A DNA stretch of 47,903 nucleotides from Thermoleophilia bacterium (GCA_016844515.1 JAERMP010000001.1:1-47903), one strand, 5' to 3'; shown: positions 35,001 through 41,985, counted from the first letter of the stretch. The notes: generated by a model not told the origin, from the letters alone. A program made the numbers and translations.

Positions 35001-35105
35001 AAGCACGCGTGCGTCGCTCGACAGGCGTGCGGGTGACGCGGTTCGCGATGGCCGTCCGCCCGCCGAGGAGAGGCTGCGCGCGAACAGGTCTGGAGACGCT
35101 CCCAT
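32028..35105 (-). CDS. ABC exporter fused to a C-terminal APH-like kinase domain
   Basis: 1,025 residues from ATG 35105 (ATG 35138 is possible; the frame further upstream runs into a terminator). Residues ~30-330 form a six-helix type I ABC exporter domain (LAQPWPLKFVIDRLL, YHHRRGKGDLVTRITGDVSA). The nucleotide-binding domain has Walker A VGPSGAGKSTLGALIA (~405), LSGGQRQRIGIARVLLRN, VLDEPTTGLDAATE and the switch His in LLITHSIALARR. With no stop, ~415 further residues follow, ending in a kinase-like APAHGDFNVSQML (~911) and LEVLDFDALCAASPSLDL (~932), the Brenner and DFG-like motifs of aminoglycoside-phosphotransferase folds. It is the first gene of the glycan operon. Coupling phosphorylation of the cargo or its carrier to export is my inference. 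Confidence 0.85.
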   Translation of the reverse strand: MGASPDLFARSLSSAGGRPSRTASPARLSSDARVLAPFIARHWPSLAGAGGATVVLTLAQLAQPWPLKFVIDRLLSDSTGPGVNAGDAAFLALVAALVLGIAVVGAASAYIADVSLNRAAERIVHELRVAVYAHLQRLSLAYHHRRGKGDLVTRITGDVSAVGTLFAESLWTIVAAVLLLAGMATVTMLLDPLLALVMLAVVPLLAAVTFRFRRRMTKLARRQRAQEGEIASLAAETLSAMAAVKAFGSETFEHEKVAARSDARREIGVEAAQVEARFSGIVDVLGAAAAALVLVVGVFRVSAGVLTPGDLVVFVSYAGKTYRPLRDIARQAGKASRSFARAERLAEVLASDEALSESKRSDLGLPARAHGTVELRDVEFGYTPGRPALGGVSLTVAPGTRVAVVGPSGAGKSTLGALIARFYDPSAGTVLIDGVDVRELPLDWLRRQVGFLLQDTALFSGTIAENIAYAVDATRDEVVAAAKAARAHDFVESLRAGYDTELGPDGVGLSGGQRQRIGIARVLLRNPAILVLDEPTTGLDAATEAELIESLDELQRGRTVLLITHSIALARRAEQVVVLQEGRVAEQGAPEELLAHAGPFRELARRQSVLSSRRPRLKRRLVPAPDAGLPALSALLDEEAAAGIIERALDTPAVASASIREVEYVPGRRALVRYSVCLDEGACDVVARVAPGLELSAALRLAEPLARLAADRVPVRVPIGVDRASGALVHCVPLDPELPILAQPTARLAQRLLAAGISLGPVEQEPALLAYRPARSAALRLDGHVLKAYATSAAVEAAARGLEWSSSRGLGPSGLAATLAELRATAQPAIPGTPVPRDAAVDVAPPAAAFLRSLQTHPTAGLRVETIEARFDAAAEAAWFSAGLAPATELLVESLVEHLRSTAPVNHRFVPAHGDFNVSQMLQHGGELEVLDFDALCAASPSLDLASYAANLIGGREGDLGRAREALAVLLEDYGDPPPDLAWQLAVATARRAPSPFRLWKKHWPARVESILCAADEILREGALP

Positions 35106-35172
35106 AGCCGAGCATGATTGGTCTGGCCTGGTCGGCATCACAAGGCGACGTTGGTCGTAGGACCGGAAATGC

Positions 35173-35200
35173 ACGGAGCCCCGCTGTGGCGGGGCTCCGT
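35173..35200 (-). terminator. Strong hairpin terminator after the small exported protein gene
   Basis: A 12-pair stem (35173-35184 with 35189-35200) and a TGTG loop lie 40 bases after the stop of the 35241-35636 gene. On the minus strand it is followed by a short TTT. It separates that gene from the ABC exporter-kinase gene, and it argues against starting that gene at the GTG within the hairpin tail. Confidence 0.75.
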
Positions 35201-35240
35201 TGGGGGTGGAGTGAGGGAACAGCGGTGTGGAACGGCGCGG

Positions 35241-35636
35241 TTAGATCGAGAGGGACGCCGTGCAGCTCTCGCCCGTCTTCCCGTTCATGGCAACTGCGCC
35301 GATGCCGTCGGCGCCGGCGCGGTCGGTGACCGATGCCCTGACCGTGAACGAGCCGCTCGGAGCCTTCGTCTTCGCACGGGTGGTGAGGACCGCAGAGCCG
35401 TTGTGACTCAGCGTCACCTGCCAGACCTGTCCGTTGACGTTCTGGTCGACTTCGAACTCGATCTCGATCCGACCGTTCGAAGGCGGGTTTGCCTTGAGCT
35501 TGAACGTGCTCGCAGCGCTGCACTGACCGCGGACGATGACAGAGCCACGCTTGGCGGCCGGAGCAGTGCCGGCGAGGGTGAGCAGGAGCGCCCCGAGTGC
35601 TGCTACGAGCGCGCCGGTCACGAGGGTCTTGCGCAT
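35241..35636 (-). CDS. Small exported two-cysteine protein, paralogue 1 (unknown function)
   Basis: 131 residues from ATG 35636 with AAAGGA about ten bases upstream. A signal peptide is clear (LVTGALVAALGALLLTLAGT, cleavage after APA likely). The mature ~100 residues contain two cysteines (GQCSAAS near the start, GESCTAS near the end) and conserved blocks GRIEIEFEVDQNVNG, WQVTLSHNG and KAPSGSFTVRA. The same blocks and the same cysteines occur in the products of 37836-38321 and 45993-46379, so this is a family of three in the window. The alternating strands suggest a small beta-sandwich closed by a disulfide. I do not recognise a named family. The gene is divergent from a sensor kinase. Confidence 0.8.
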   Translation of the reverse strand: MRKTLVTGALVAALGALLLTLAGTAPAAKRGSVIVRGQCSAASTFKLKANPPSNGRIEIEFEVDQNVNGQVWQVTLSHNGSAVLTTRAKTKAPSGSFTVRASVTDRAGADGIGAVAMNGKTGESCTASLSI

Positions 35637-35807
35637 GACGGGTTTGTCCTTTCGATCGACGCGGCCCCGGATGGGCCGTCGGCTGCAGGCAGGCTCGTCG
35701 TCCGCGGGTCGGGACTGCAATGCGACATCCGTCCTAGGACGTGTCCAATCCGGACGTGTCGGCCGCTCGTATCTACTCTTCTCGCGGTCGAGCGAAGGAG
35801 TCAGCCC
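35637..35807. promoter_or_regulatory. Divergent promoter region with palindrome and direct repeat
   Basis: 171 bases between the divergent small-protein and sensor-kinase genes. It contains the perfect palindrome GTCCTAGGAC (35731-35740). Overlapping it is a direct repeat GGACGTGTC (35737-35745 and 35752-35760, 15 bases start to start). The palindrome recurs immediately upstream of paralogue 2 (37781-37790). This looks like an operator for the co-encoded LuxR-type regulator. No -10/-35 boxes are called. Confidence 0.5.
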
Positions 35808-37145
35808 GTGGTGACAGATCGACGAGATCGAAGCAGACGTCGTGAGCCGTCACGTGCTCCCAGCGTGGGGCGAGCCGTCGGTCAGTTCGTCTTCGCCTCG
35901 CTCGTCGCGTCGGTCGTCCTGATCGTCGGGTCAGTGCTGGCGCTGCGCTCGCTCGCCCGTGACGAGGCGATCCGCGACGCACGCGCGCTGACGGCATTTG
36001 CGGCCGAGGGGATCGTCGAACCGAACCTCGAGCAAGGCGTGCTCACAGGCAAGCCAGCGGCTCTCCGCCGGCTCGAACGGGTCGTGCAGGAACGCGTGCT
36101 CAACGATCGCGTCGTCCGCGTCAAGATCTGGTCTCGGACCGGTCGACTCGTCTATTCGGACGAACCAAGACTCATCGGCAGGCGATACCAGCTGGGCGAA
36201 GACGAGCTCGAAGCGCTCGTGTCACACACAACGCACGCCGAGTTGAGCGACCTGTCCCGCCCGGAAAACAGCTTCGAGCGCGGCCAGGGCTCGCTGCTCG
36301 AGGTGTACACGCAAATCCGCGCACCCGACGGCACGCCCCTGCTGTTCGAGCTGTACGAGCGCTTCGACTCGATTATCGCCAGCGGCCATCGCGTCTGGCG
36401 AGCGTTCTTACCCCCGCTCGTTGCGGCGCTGCTTCTGCTCTGGCTCGTGCAGGTACCGCTCGTGTGGTCGATTTCGCGCCGGTTGCAGCAACGCGTCGCC
36501 GAGCGCGAAGAGTTGCTGTTGAGCGCGATCGAATCGTCCAAGCTGGAGCGACTTCGCATCGCCGCCGAGCTCCATGACGGGGTCATCCAGGATCTTGCGG
36601 GAGTCTCGTACTCGCTCGCCGCAGCCGATCGGGCGGGGTTGGAGTCACCGGAGCTCGTCCGCGTCCTGCGCGAAGCCACGACGAGCACGCGGCAGAGCGT
36701 TCGACGGCTGCGCGCGCTTCTTGTCGAGATCAACCCCGCAAGCCTGCGCGTTGCGGGACTCGAGGCGGCGCTGACCGATCTCGTCGCCCCACTCTCGACC
36801 GCGGGGATCCAGGTCGAGTTGACGGTTGAGCAAGACCGGGAGCTCGGCGCCGAGGTCGAGGCGCTGCTCTTCCGTGCGGCAGGAGAGGGAATTCGGAACG
36901 TCGCGCGCCACGCGCAGGCGCGCAACGTGAGCCTTCGCATTTCGGCTGATACGGGAAATGCTCGGCTGATGATCACGGACGACGGGCTGGGCTTCGATCC
37001 CGATGAGCGGGCTCGGCGTCGAGAGGAGGGTCATGTCGGCCTCGATCTGCTCGAGGAGCTCACGGCGCGGATGAACGGATCGCTCGAGATCCGCGCACGG
37101 CCGGGCGGAGGGACGACGCTCGAGCTCACGGTGCCGACGTCGTGA
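35808..37145 (+). CDS. NarL-type sensor histidine kinase with extracytoplasmic sensor domain
   Basis: 445 residues from GTG 35808 (AAGGAG seven bases before; the adjacent GTG 35811 is possible). Helix 1 at ~23-46, an outside domain at ~47-195, helix 2 at ~200-222, then a HisKA_3 box with His256 in RIAAELHDGVIQDLAGVSYS and an ATPase with AAGEGIRNVARHAQ and DDGLGFDPDERAR. The outside domain has VQERVLNDRVVRVKIWSRTG, LVYSDEPRLIG and RPENSFERGQGS-like blocks shared with the kinase at 46534; it may be a PAS-like or double-domain fold. A divergent exported two-cysteine protein gene lies upstream, and I infer that protein is a ligand, accessory or target. The LuxR regulator follows with a GTGA overlap. 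Confidence 0.9.
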   Translation: MVTDRRDRSRRREPSRAPSVGRAVGQFVFASLVASVVLIVGSVLALRSLARDEAIRDARALTAFAAEGIVEPNLEQGVLTGKPAALRRLERVVQERVLNDRVVRVKIWSRTGRLVYSDEPRLIGRRYQLGEDELEALVSHTTHAELSDLSRPENSFERGQGSLLEVYTQIRAPDGTPLLFELYERFDSIIASGHRVWRAFLPPLVAALLLLWLVQVPLVWSISRRLQQRVAEREELLLSAIESSKLERLRIAAELHDGVIQDLAGVSYSLAAADRAGLESPELVRVLREATTSTRQSVRRLRALLVEINPASLRVAGLEAALTDLVAPLSTAGIQVELTVEQDRELGAEVEALLFRAAGEGIRNVARHAQARNVSLRISADTGNARLMITDDGLGFDPDERARRREEGHVGLDLLEELTARMNGSLEIRARPGGGTTLELTVPTS

Positions 37146-37780
37146 TCAGGCTGCTGATCGCCGACGACCACGCCGTCGTCCGAGCCGGGCTCGAGCAGCT
37201 CGCCTCGACCTTCGACGGCATCGACGTCGTCGGAGCGGCCGCAGACGGAGCGCAGGCTGTGACCCTGTGCGAGGAGCGGCGACCGGATGTCGTACTGATG
37301 GACATCGAGATGCCTCGGGTGGACGGAATCGAGGCAACCCGCCGAATCGTGGCGGCGCACCCGGAAACGCGGATCGTCGTCCTGACGTCGTTCGCAGATC
37401 GAGAGCGGATCCTCCGGGCGCTCGACGCGGGCGCTGTTGGCTACCTGCTGAAAGACGCTCCCCCCGAGGAGCTCGACCGCGCGATCCGTGCCGCGGCGCG
37501 CGGGGAGTCGCCTCTTGATCCGAAGGCCGCCCGCGTGCTGCTCACCGCCCGGATCTCGCCTCCACCCGACGAGATGCTGTCCGAGCGCGAGCGCGAGATC
37601 CTCGCCATGGTGGCACGCGGGATGCCGAACAAAGTGATCGCGCTTCGACTCGGGATCAGCGAGAAGACGGTGAAGGCACACCTGACAAGTGTCTTCCGCA
37701 CGATCGGAGTAACCGATCGCACGCAGGCCGCGCTGTGGGCGGAGCGTCACCGGATCGCAGACCGCCCGGGCTCGCCGTAG
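37142..37780 (+). CDS. NarL/LuxR-family response regulator
   Basis: 212 residues from GTG 37142, overlapping the kinase stop. Receiver domain with Asp8-Asp9, phospho-acceptor Asp54 in VVLMDIEMPRVDG, Thr-Ser in VVLTSFAD and Lys in GYLLKDAPPEE. LuxR helix-turn-helix at ~150-205: LSEREREILAMVARGMPNKV and SEKTVKAHLTSVFRTIGVTD. Cognate to the adjacent kinase. The palindrome GTCCTAGGAC starts directly after its stop codon, upstream of small-protein paralogue 2, and a second copy lies in the divergent promoter; both are candidate binding sites. Confidence 0.92.
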   Translation: MIRLLIADDHAVVRAGLEQLASTFDGIDVVGAAADGAQAVTLCEERRPDVVLMDIEMPRVDGIEATRRIVAAHPETRIVVLTSFADRERILRALDAGAVGYLLKDAPPEELDRAIRAAARGESPLDPKAARVLLTARISPPPDEMLSEREREILAMVARGMPNKVIALRLGISEKTVKAHLTSVFRTIGVTDRTQAALWAERHRIADRPGSP

Positions 37781-37790
37781 GTCCTAGGAC
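37781..37790. promoter_or_regulatory. Candidate regulator operator, second copy of GTCCTAGGAC
   Basis: A perfect 10-base palindrome identical to that at 35731-35740, placed immediately after the regulator stop and 46 bases before the ATG of small-protein paralogue 2. I found no further copy in the window. The shared placement upstream of two paralogues suggests a common operator; binding is untested. Confidence 0.5.
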
Positions 37791-37835
37791 GAAGGTCCAG
37801 TGTCGGTTTTCGGGGGATGTGGCCACAATGACGGC

Positions 37836-38321
37836 ATGCGGCGTCCGAATCGCACCTCGCGCGGTCGGTGGCTCGTTCTCGTGGCGGTACTCGCCCTGCT
37901 CGCCACTCCGTATGCGCTCGGCGACGGCGGTTCGGGTTCGTCGGGCGACGGTGGTTCGGGTTCGTCGGGAGGCGGCGGTTCGGGTTCGTCGGGAGGCGGC
38001 GGTTCGGGTTCGTCCGTCGAGGATCGTGTGGAGACCGCGGGATCGTGCACGAAGTCGACCTCCTCGAGGCTCCGGCTTCGTTCGAAAGAGGGGTGGATTC
38101 GCGTCGAGTTCGAGGTCGACTCGAAGCGCAATGGTGTCGTCTGGCGCGTCGTCGTTCTCCACGAGCGCAACCTCTTCTTCCAAGGCACCGCGCGAACCAT
38201 GGCGCCGAGTGGATCGTTCGAGCTTCGACGTAGCGTGCAAGATTGGTGGGGGAGCGAGCTCATCAGCGCACGGGCCTCGAGCCCTTGGGGCGAGGTCTGC
38301 AGGGCGTCAGCGCGCATCTGA
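37836..38321 (+). CDS. Small exported two-cysteine protein, paralogue 2, with Gly-Ser linker
   Basis: 161 residues from ATG 37836 (GTG 37800 is an alternative with a tighter GAAGG). A signal peptide or anchor helix (WLVLVAVLALLATPYALG) leads to about 32 residues made only of Gly, Ser and two Asp. The family domain follows: GSCTKSTSSRLRLR, GWIRVEFEVDSKRNGVVW, MAPSGSFELR and the final cysteine in WGEVCRASARI. The linker is encoded by a near-perfect tandem repeat. Among the three paralogues only this one has a linker, suggesting a surface-tethered version if the helix is not cleaved. It follows the kinase-regulator pair on the same strand. Confidence 0.78.
   Translation: MRRPNRTSRGRWLVLVAVLALLATPYALGDGGSGSSGDGGSGSSGGGGSGSSGGGGSGSSVEDRVETAGSCTKSTSSRLRLRSKEGWIRVEFEVDSKRNGVVWRVVVLHERNLFFQGTARTMAPSGSFELRRSVQDWWGSELISARASSPWGEVCRASARI
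37922..38013 (+). repeat. Tandem 24-base repeat encoding the Gly-Ser linker
   Basis: About four imperfect copies of a 24-base unit (8 codons, core GGTTCGGGTTCGTCGGG) encode GGSGSSGG-type peptides. Copies 3 and 4 are nearly identical, so the array probably expands and contracts by slippage. It lies between the export signal and the folded domain. Confidence 0.85.
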
Positions 38322-38390
38322 CCCGCGTCGCGGTCGTACGACCAATGTCCCCTTGCCGCATCGACCGGCACACCGGGACGATCCAGGCCG

Positions 38391-39632
38391 ATGGATGGGA
38401 TCCATACCCTGCCGAGTGCGCGCGCAGACTTGCGCTTTCTGTTCTTCACGAACGAGTGCGTCGGTCTCGGGCATCTTCGCCGGACGCTCGCACTGGCGCG
38501 CGCCGTGGGCGAGCACAGCCCGTGCGCAAGCTCGCTGGTCGTCACCGGCTCGACGGAGGCATCGAGCTACGCACTGCCGCCGCGGGTCGACACTGTGAAG
38601 CTGCCGGTGCTCTGGAAGGACAGCGACGGCTCGTATCGTTCTCGTCAGCTCGCGATCGAGCCGCAGGAGCTGCAGTCACTACGATCGCAGCTCACGCTCG
38701 CCGCCGCCGAGATGTTCGACCCGGTGGTCGCGGTCGTCGACAAGACGCCGCTCGGCGTCAGGCGCGAGCTGCTGCCGACACTCGAAGCACTACGGGCTTC
38801 CGGCCGAGCCCGCCTCGTTCTTGGGCTGCGGGATATCGAGGACGACCCCCTGGCCGTCCGGCGTCACTGGCGAAAGGAAGGACTGGTCGATGCGATCCGC
38901 AGACTGTACGACGCCGTGCTCGTCTACGGTCCCGCCTCTACGCCGGATGCGCTCGACTGCCTCGGTCTTCCCGACCTCGGGATGCCGGTCCACCACTGCG
39001 GATACGTCGGGTCGCCTCTACCCTCACGCGGGCCGGAAGATCTTCCAGCCGACTACTTGCTTGTCACCGCCGGTGGTGGCGTCGACGGCTTCGCGCTGCT
39101 CGACGCCGCGATCGCCGCGGTTGAGGAACGGCCGGTTTCCTGTCCCATGGTGGTCGTCACGGGCCCACTCATGCCGGAGCGGGACGTCGATCGGCTTCTC
39201 GCGCGCAGCGGAGGCCTCGACGTCCACCTCATCAACTTCCGCCCCGACATGGAGGCGGTCATCGCGGGTGCCCGCGCGGTGATCGCGATGGCGGGCTACA
39301 ACACGGTCGCCGAGCTCGTCCGGGCCGGCAAGCCGTCACTCCTCGTTCCCCGCGTCCGTCCGAGCGAGGAGCAGCTCGTTCGAGCGACCGCGCTCGCCCG
39401 CGCCGGGTCGGTCACGATGCTCCATCCTGCGGACCTGACCGCCACGCGCCTGCGCTCGTTGCTCGACCCGTTGCTCGATCAGCGTTCGCGCCCGCACGAC
39501 CCGGCGGAGCACGACGGCGCTCGGAATGCTGCCGAGATCCTCGTCGACCTCGCCTCGCACAGCGACGCGGCGAGGAGTTCGCTCGCACGTGTCGGCTCGA
39601 CAGCCTCACTCCGCCCGGTAGAGCTCGTCTGA
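38391..39632 (+). CDS. MurG-like glycosyltransferase (COG4671-type), paralogue of 25528-26682
   Basis: 413 residues from ATG 38391 (ribosome site weak). N-terminal LRFLFFTNECVGLGHLRRTL, C-terminal LLVTAGGGVDGFALLDAAIA, VHLINFRPDMEAVIAGARAV, AMAGYNTVAELVRAGKPSLL and PRVRPSEEQLVRATALARAG, all as in GT28/MurG-like predicted transferases. The pair GLGHLRRTLALARA and GTGHLVRSFALAQA shows relatedness to the transferase of the glycan operon, which lies on the other strand. It is preceded by the small-protein cassette and followed by a tRNA-Asp fragment, so it closes the central block. Donor and acceptor are unknown. Confidence 0.8.
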   Translation: MDGIHTLPSARADLRFLFFTNECVGLGHLRRTLALARAVGEHSPCASSLVVTGSTEASSYALPPRVDTVKLPVLWKDSDGSYRSRQLAIEPQELQSLRSQLTLAAAEMFDPVVAVVDKTPLGVRRELLPTLEALRASGRARLVLGLRDIEDDPLAVRRHWRKEGLVDAIRRLYDAVLVYGPASTPDALDCLGLPDLGMPVHHCGYVGSPLPSRGPEDLPADYLLVTAGGGVDGFALLDAAIAAVEERPVSCPMVVVTGPLMPERDVDRLLARSGGLDVHLINFRPDMEAVIAGARAVIAMAGYNTVAELVRAGKPSLLVPRVRPSEEQLVRATALARAGSVTMLHPADLTATRLRSLLDPLLDQRSRPHDPAEHDGARNAAEILVDLASHSDAARSSLARVGSTASLRPVELV

Positions 39633-39985
39633 GCCAACCGTAGTGGCCAGCGAGCACCCCCACCAGCGATGCGCTCGGTCGATCTCTCCTCTGTTCTCGC
39701 CGCTCGGGGAGCGCAGCATCTCGCCGGGCCGCTCGTGACTCCCGTACGGCCGGTGACGCTCAGTGCAGGAACCGGCCGAGCTCGCGACCGCGCGACCCCT
39801 GCCTGAACGGCCGTATGGAGCCATACGGGTTAGCACCGAGGCGGGGATTGCAAAACCGTGTGAATGGAGCGACCCAGCGGCGATCGTCGCCGACGGTCGA
39901 GACCCCGGTGAGTGGCCTGTCAGCCGGAGGTCGCGGGTTCGAGTCCCGTCGCTCCCGTTCGCTCGAGGCTCAGGGACGGCGCAAC
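39633..39985 (+). other. Intergenic region with hairpin and tRNA-Asp fragment copy 3
   Basis: No gene is supported. CCGTATGG (39811-39818) and CCATACGG (39821-39828) form a compact hairpin that may end the glycosyltransferase transcript. The tRNA fragment follows at 39914. The minus-strand frame reading DGTRTRDLRLTG is antisense to that fragment and is not called. Confidence 0.5.
39914..39958 (+). repeat. tRNA-Asp 3'-half fragment, copy 3 (putative att remnant)
   Basis: Matches 2023-2068 of the tRNA-Asp locus at every base except one deletion (GTCAGCC where the tRNA has GTCACGCC), which breaks the anticodon-stem strand. Same orientation as the intact tRNA. It lies 27 bases past the end of the MacB-type operon, and the decayed copy 4 lies just beyond the other end of that operon. 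Confidence 0.88.
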
Positions 39986-41200
39986 TTACTCGTAGCGGAG
40001 AGCGGCGATCGGATCGAGCCGCGCGGCGCGGCGCGCCGGGTAGTAGCCGAAGAAGAGCCCGACGCCAACCGCAACCGAGAAGGACACGAGGAGCGAGAGC
40101 GGGTCGATCGAGACCTCCCAACCCGCGAGTGCACCTGCTAAGCGAGTAGCTCCGATGCCCGCGAGCACTCCGGCGAACCCGCCGAGAGTGCTCAGCACGA
40201 GCGCCTCGATCAGGAACTGCACCTGGACCTTCCAGGGATCCGCTCCCACCGACTTGCGGATGCCGATCTCTCGCGTTCTCTCGCGGACCGACACCAGCAT
40301 CATGTTCATGATCCCGATCCCGCCCACGAGCAGCGCGATCCCTCCGAGCGCGAAGGTGAGCACGCGGAAGGTCGTCGTCGCTGCTTGCGCCTCCTTCACG
40401 ACGGACGCCTGGTCCTCGGTCGAGAAGTCGTCGGCGGCGGACGCGGGGAGTCTGTGCTGGCGGCGCAGAAGCTCCGATATCGCATCCATCGCGGGCTCGA
40501 TGTCGGCCTCGCTGCGAATGCGAACACCAACGCTCTTGAGGTTGGGTCCTCCTCCGAGAAGCGCCCTGGTGACCATCGGGAGGGGGACGAAGCTCCGGAA
40601 GTCGAGATTATCGCTGCCGGACGCCCCTTTACGAGCCTGGATGCCGACGACCTCGAACTCACGGGTTCCCACGCGCACCGTCTTCCCGATCGGGTTCTGG
40701 CCGGGGAAGAGCTTTTGCCGCTGGACCAGGCCGAGCACGATGACGCTGCGGCCGAAGCTGACGTCGGTCTCGGAGATCAGGCGCCCGGCTCCGGCAGCCT
40801 GGTTGTAGATTTCGTGGTATGTCGGAGTAACGCCGAAGAGGAGTGTCGTCGCCTTGAAGCGACCGGCGGAGATGGTGAGGCTCTCCATTTCCTGGTTCGG
40901 TGCTACAGCGGTGACCGTGGGTAGCTTCGCGATCGCGGCGACGTCCTCCGGTGTGATCGTTCGCTCGGTTGCCGACTGGCGCGTACCGACCGTGATGAAC
41001 TCTCCGTCCACGAGGACGACGTTGGCGCCGAGCCGACGAATGCTGTCGGCGACCTCTTTCTGCGCGCCGGCACTCACGGCCGTGACTGCGACGAGCGAGG
41101 CGACGCCGATGACCACGCCGAGCGCCGTGAGCACGGCTCTGAACCAATTCGCACGAAGCGCCCACAAGGCGATTCGCCAGTTCTCGGCGAGCATCTTCAT
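39986..41200 (-). CDS. MacB/FtsX-family ABC transporter permease
   Basis: 404 residues. Four hydrophobic segments: one at ~18-45 (GVVIGVASLVAVTAVSAGAQ region), then a large outside MacB-type core domain (~45-270, IRRLGANVVLVDGEF, TEFEVVGIQARKG-like sequence), and three C-terminal helices beginning TFALGGIALLVGGIGIMNMM. The closing ERTREIGIRKSVGA and YYPARRAARLDPIAALRYE are hallmark FtsX/MacB sequences. It acts as a mechanotransmitting exporter with the ATPase encoded upstream and the MacA-like adaptor. The ATPase stop overlaps its start (ATGA). Confidence 0.92.
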   Translation of the reverse strand: MKMLAENWRIALWALRANWFRAVLTALGVVIGVASLVAVTAVSAGAQKEVADSIRRLGANVVLVDGEFITVGTRQSATERTITPEDVAAIAKLPTVTAVAPNQEMESLTISAGRFKATTLLFGVTPTYHEIYNQAAGAGRLISETDVSFGRSVIVLGLVQRQKLFPGQNPIGKTVRVGTREFEVVGIQARKGASGSDNLDFRSFVPLPMVTRALLGGGPNLKSVGVRIRSEADIEPAMDAISELLRRQHRLPASAADDFSTEDQASVVKEAQAATTTFRVLTFALGGIALLVGGIGIMNMMLVSVRERTREIGIRKSVGADPWKVQVQFLIEALVLSTLGGFAGVLAGIGATRLAGALAGWEVSIDPLSLLVSFSVAVGVGLFFGYYPARRAARLDPIAALRYE

Positions 41201-41916
41201 CGCGCCATCTCGAGCGCGAGCGGTCGTTCGAGCGCCTCGTCCCCGACGACCAGCCCATCGGCAAAGCGAACGATTCGCGACGCGTGCTCCGCGACCTCGT
41301 TCGAGTGTGTGACCATCACGATCGTCGCTCCCTGCACATTGACGCGCTCGAGGATCGCGAGCACGTCGCTTGCACTGGTCGAGTCCAGGTTGCCGGTCGG
41401 CTCGTCGGCGAGCACGACGCTCGGCCGGACGACGAGCGCGCGTGCGATCGCGACGCGCTGCTGCTCGCCACCAGAGAGCTGGGTCGGAACATGCTGGACT
41501 CGCTCGGAGAGACCCACGTCGCCGAGCGCCTCGAGCACACGTGTCCGGCGTTCTCTCGCCGGTACCCCCGAGTACACGAGCGGCAGCTCGACGTTCTTGA
41601 AGGCGGTCGCGCGCGGTATCAGGTTGTACGCCTGGAACACGAACCCGATCCGCTGTCCGCGGATACGCGCACGAGCTGTCTCGTCGAGCGTCGCCACCTC
41701 CTCTTGCACCAGCCGGTACGAGCCTGAGGTCGGCCGGTCGAGCAGGCCGAGGATGCCGAGCAGCGTCGTCTTCCCCGAGCCGGAGGCGCCCATGATGGCG
41801 ACGAACTCACCCTCGCCGACCGCGAAGCTGACGCCGCCCAGCGCCGCGACCGAGAGGTCTCCGCTGCGGTGGACCTTCGTGACGTCGGAGAGCTCGATGA
41901 CGCCCGCCGCCGACAC
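41197..41916 (-). CDS. MacB-type ABC transporter ATP-binding protein
   Basis: 239 residues from GTG 41916 with GGGGAG eight bases upstream. Motifs: Walker A MGASGSGKTTLLGILGLLD, IGFVFQAYNLIPRATAFKNV (Q-loop), LSGGEQQRVAIARALVVRP, VLADEPTGNLDSTSA and VMVTHSNEVAEHASR. The LLDRPTSG and FQAYNL(I/L)P phrases are typical of the LolD/MacB ATPase group. It drives the FtsX-like permease. It lies between the adaptor gene (170 bases upstream, with a hairpin in the gap) and the permease gene (overlapping). Confidence 0.93.
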   Translation of the reverse strand: MSAAGVIELSDVTKVHRSGDLSVAALGGVSFAVGEGEFVAIMGASGSGKTTLLGILGLLDRPTSGSYRLVQEEVATLDETARARIRGQRIGFVFQAYNLIPRATAFKNVELPLVYSGVPARERRTRVLEALGDVGLSERVQHVPTQLSGGEQQRVAIARALVVRPSVVLADEPTGNLDSTSASDVLAILERVNVQGATIVMVTHSNEVAEHASRIVRFADGLVVGDEALERPLALEMAR

Positions 41917-41985
41917 CTAGTGGTCTCCCCGGGAAGTCCGGTGCCCGTTCGCCGGCGAGAACCGAGCAGGGCTAGGACGCAGGGA

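Noticed and set aside
39606..40121. Minus-strand open frame containing DGTRTRDLRLTG
   Set aside because: Antisense of tRNA fragment copy 3 plus shadows of the flanking genes; no domain or ribosome site.
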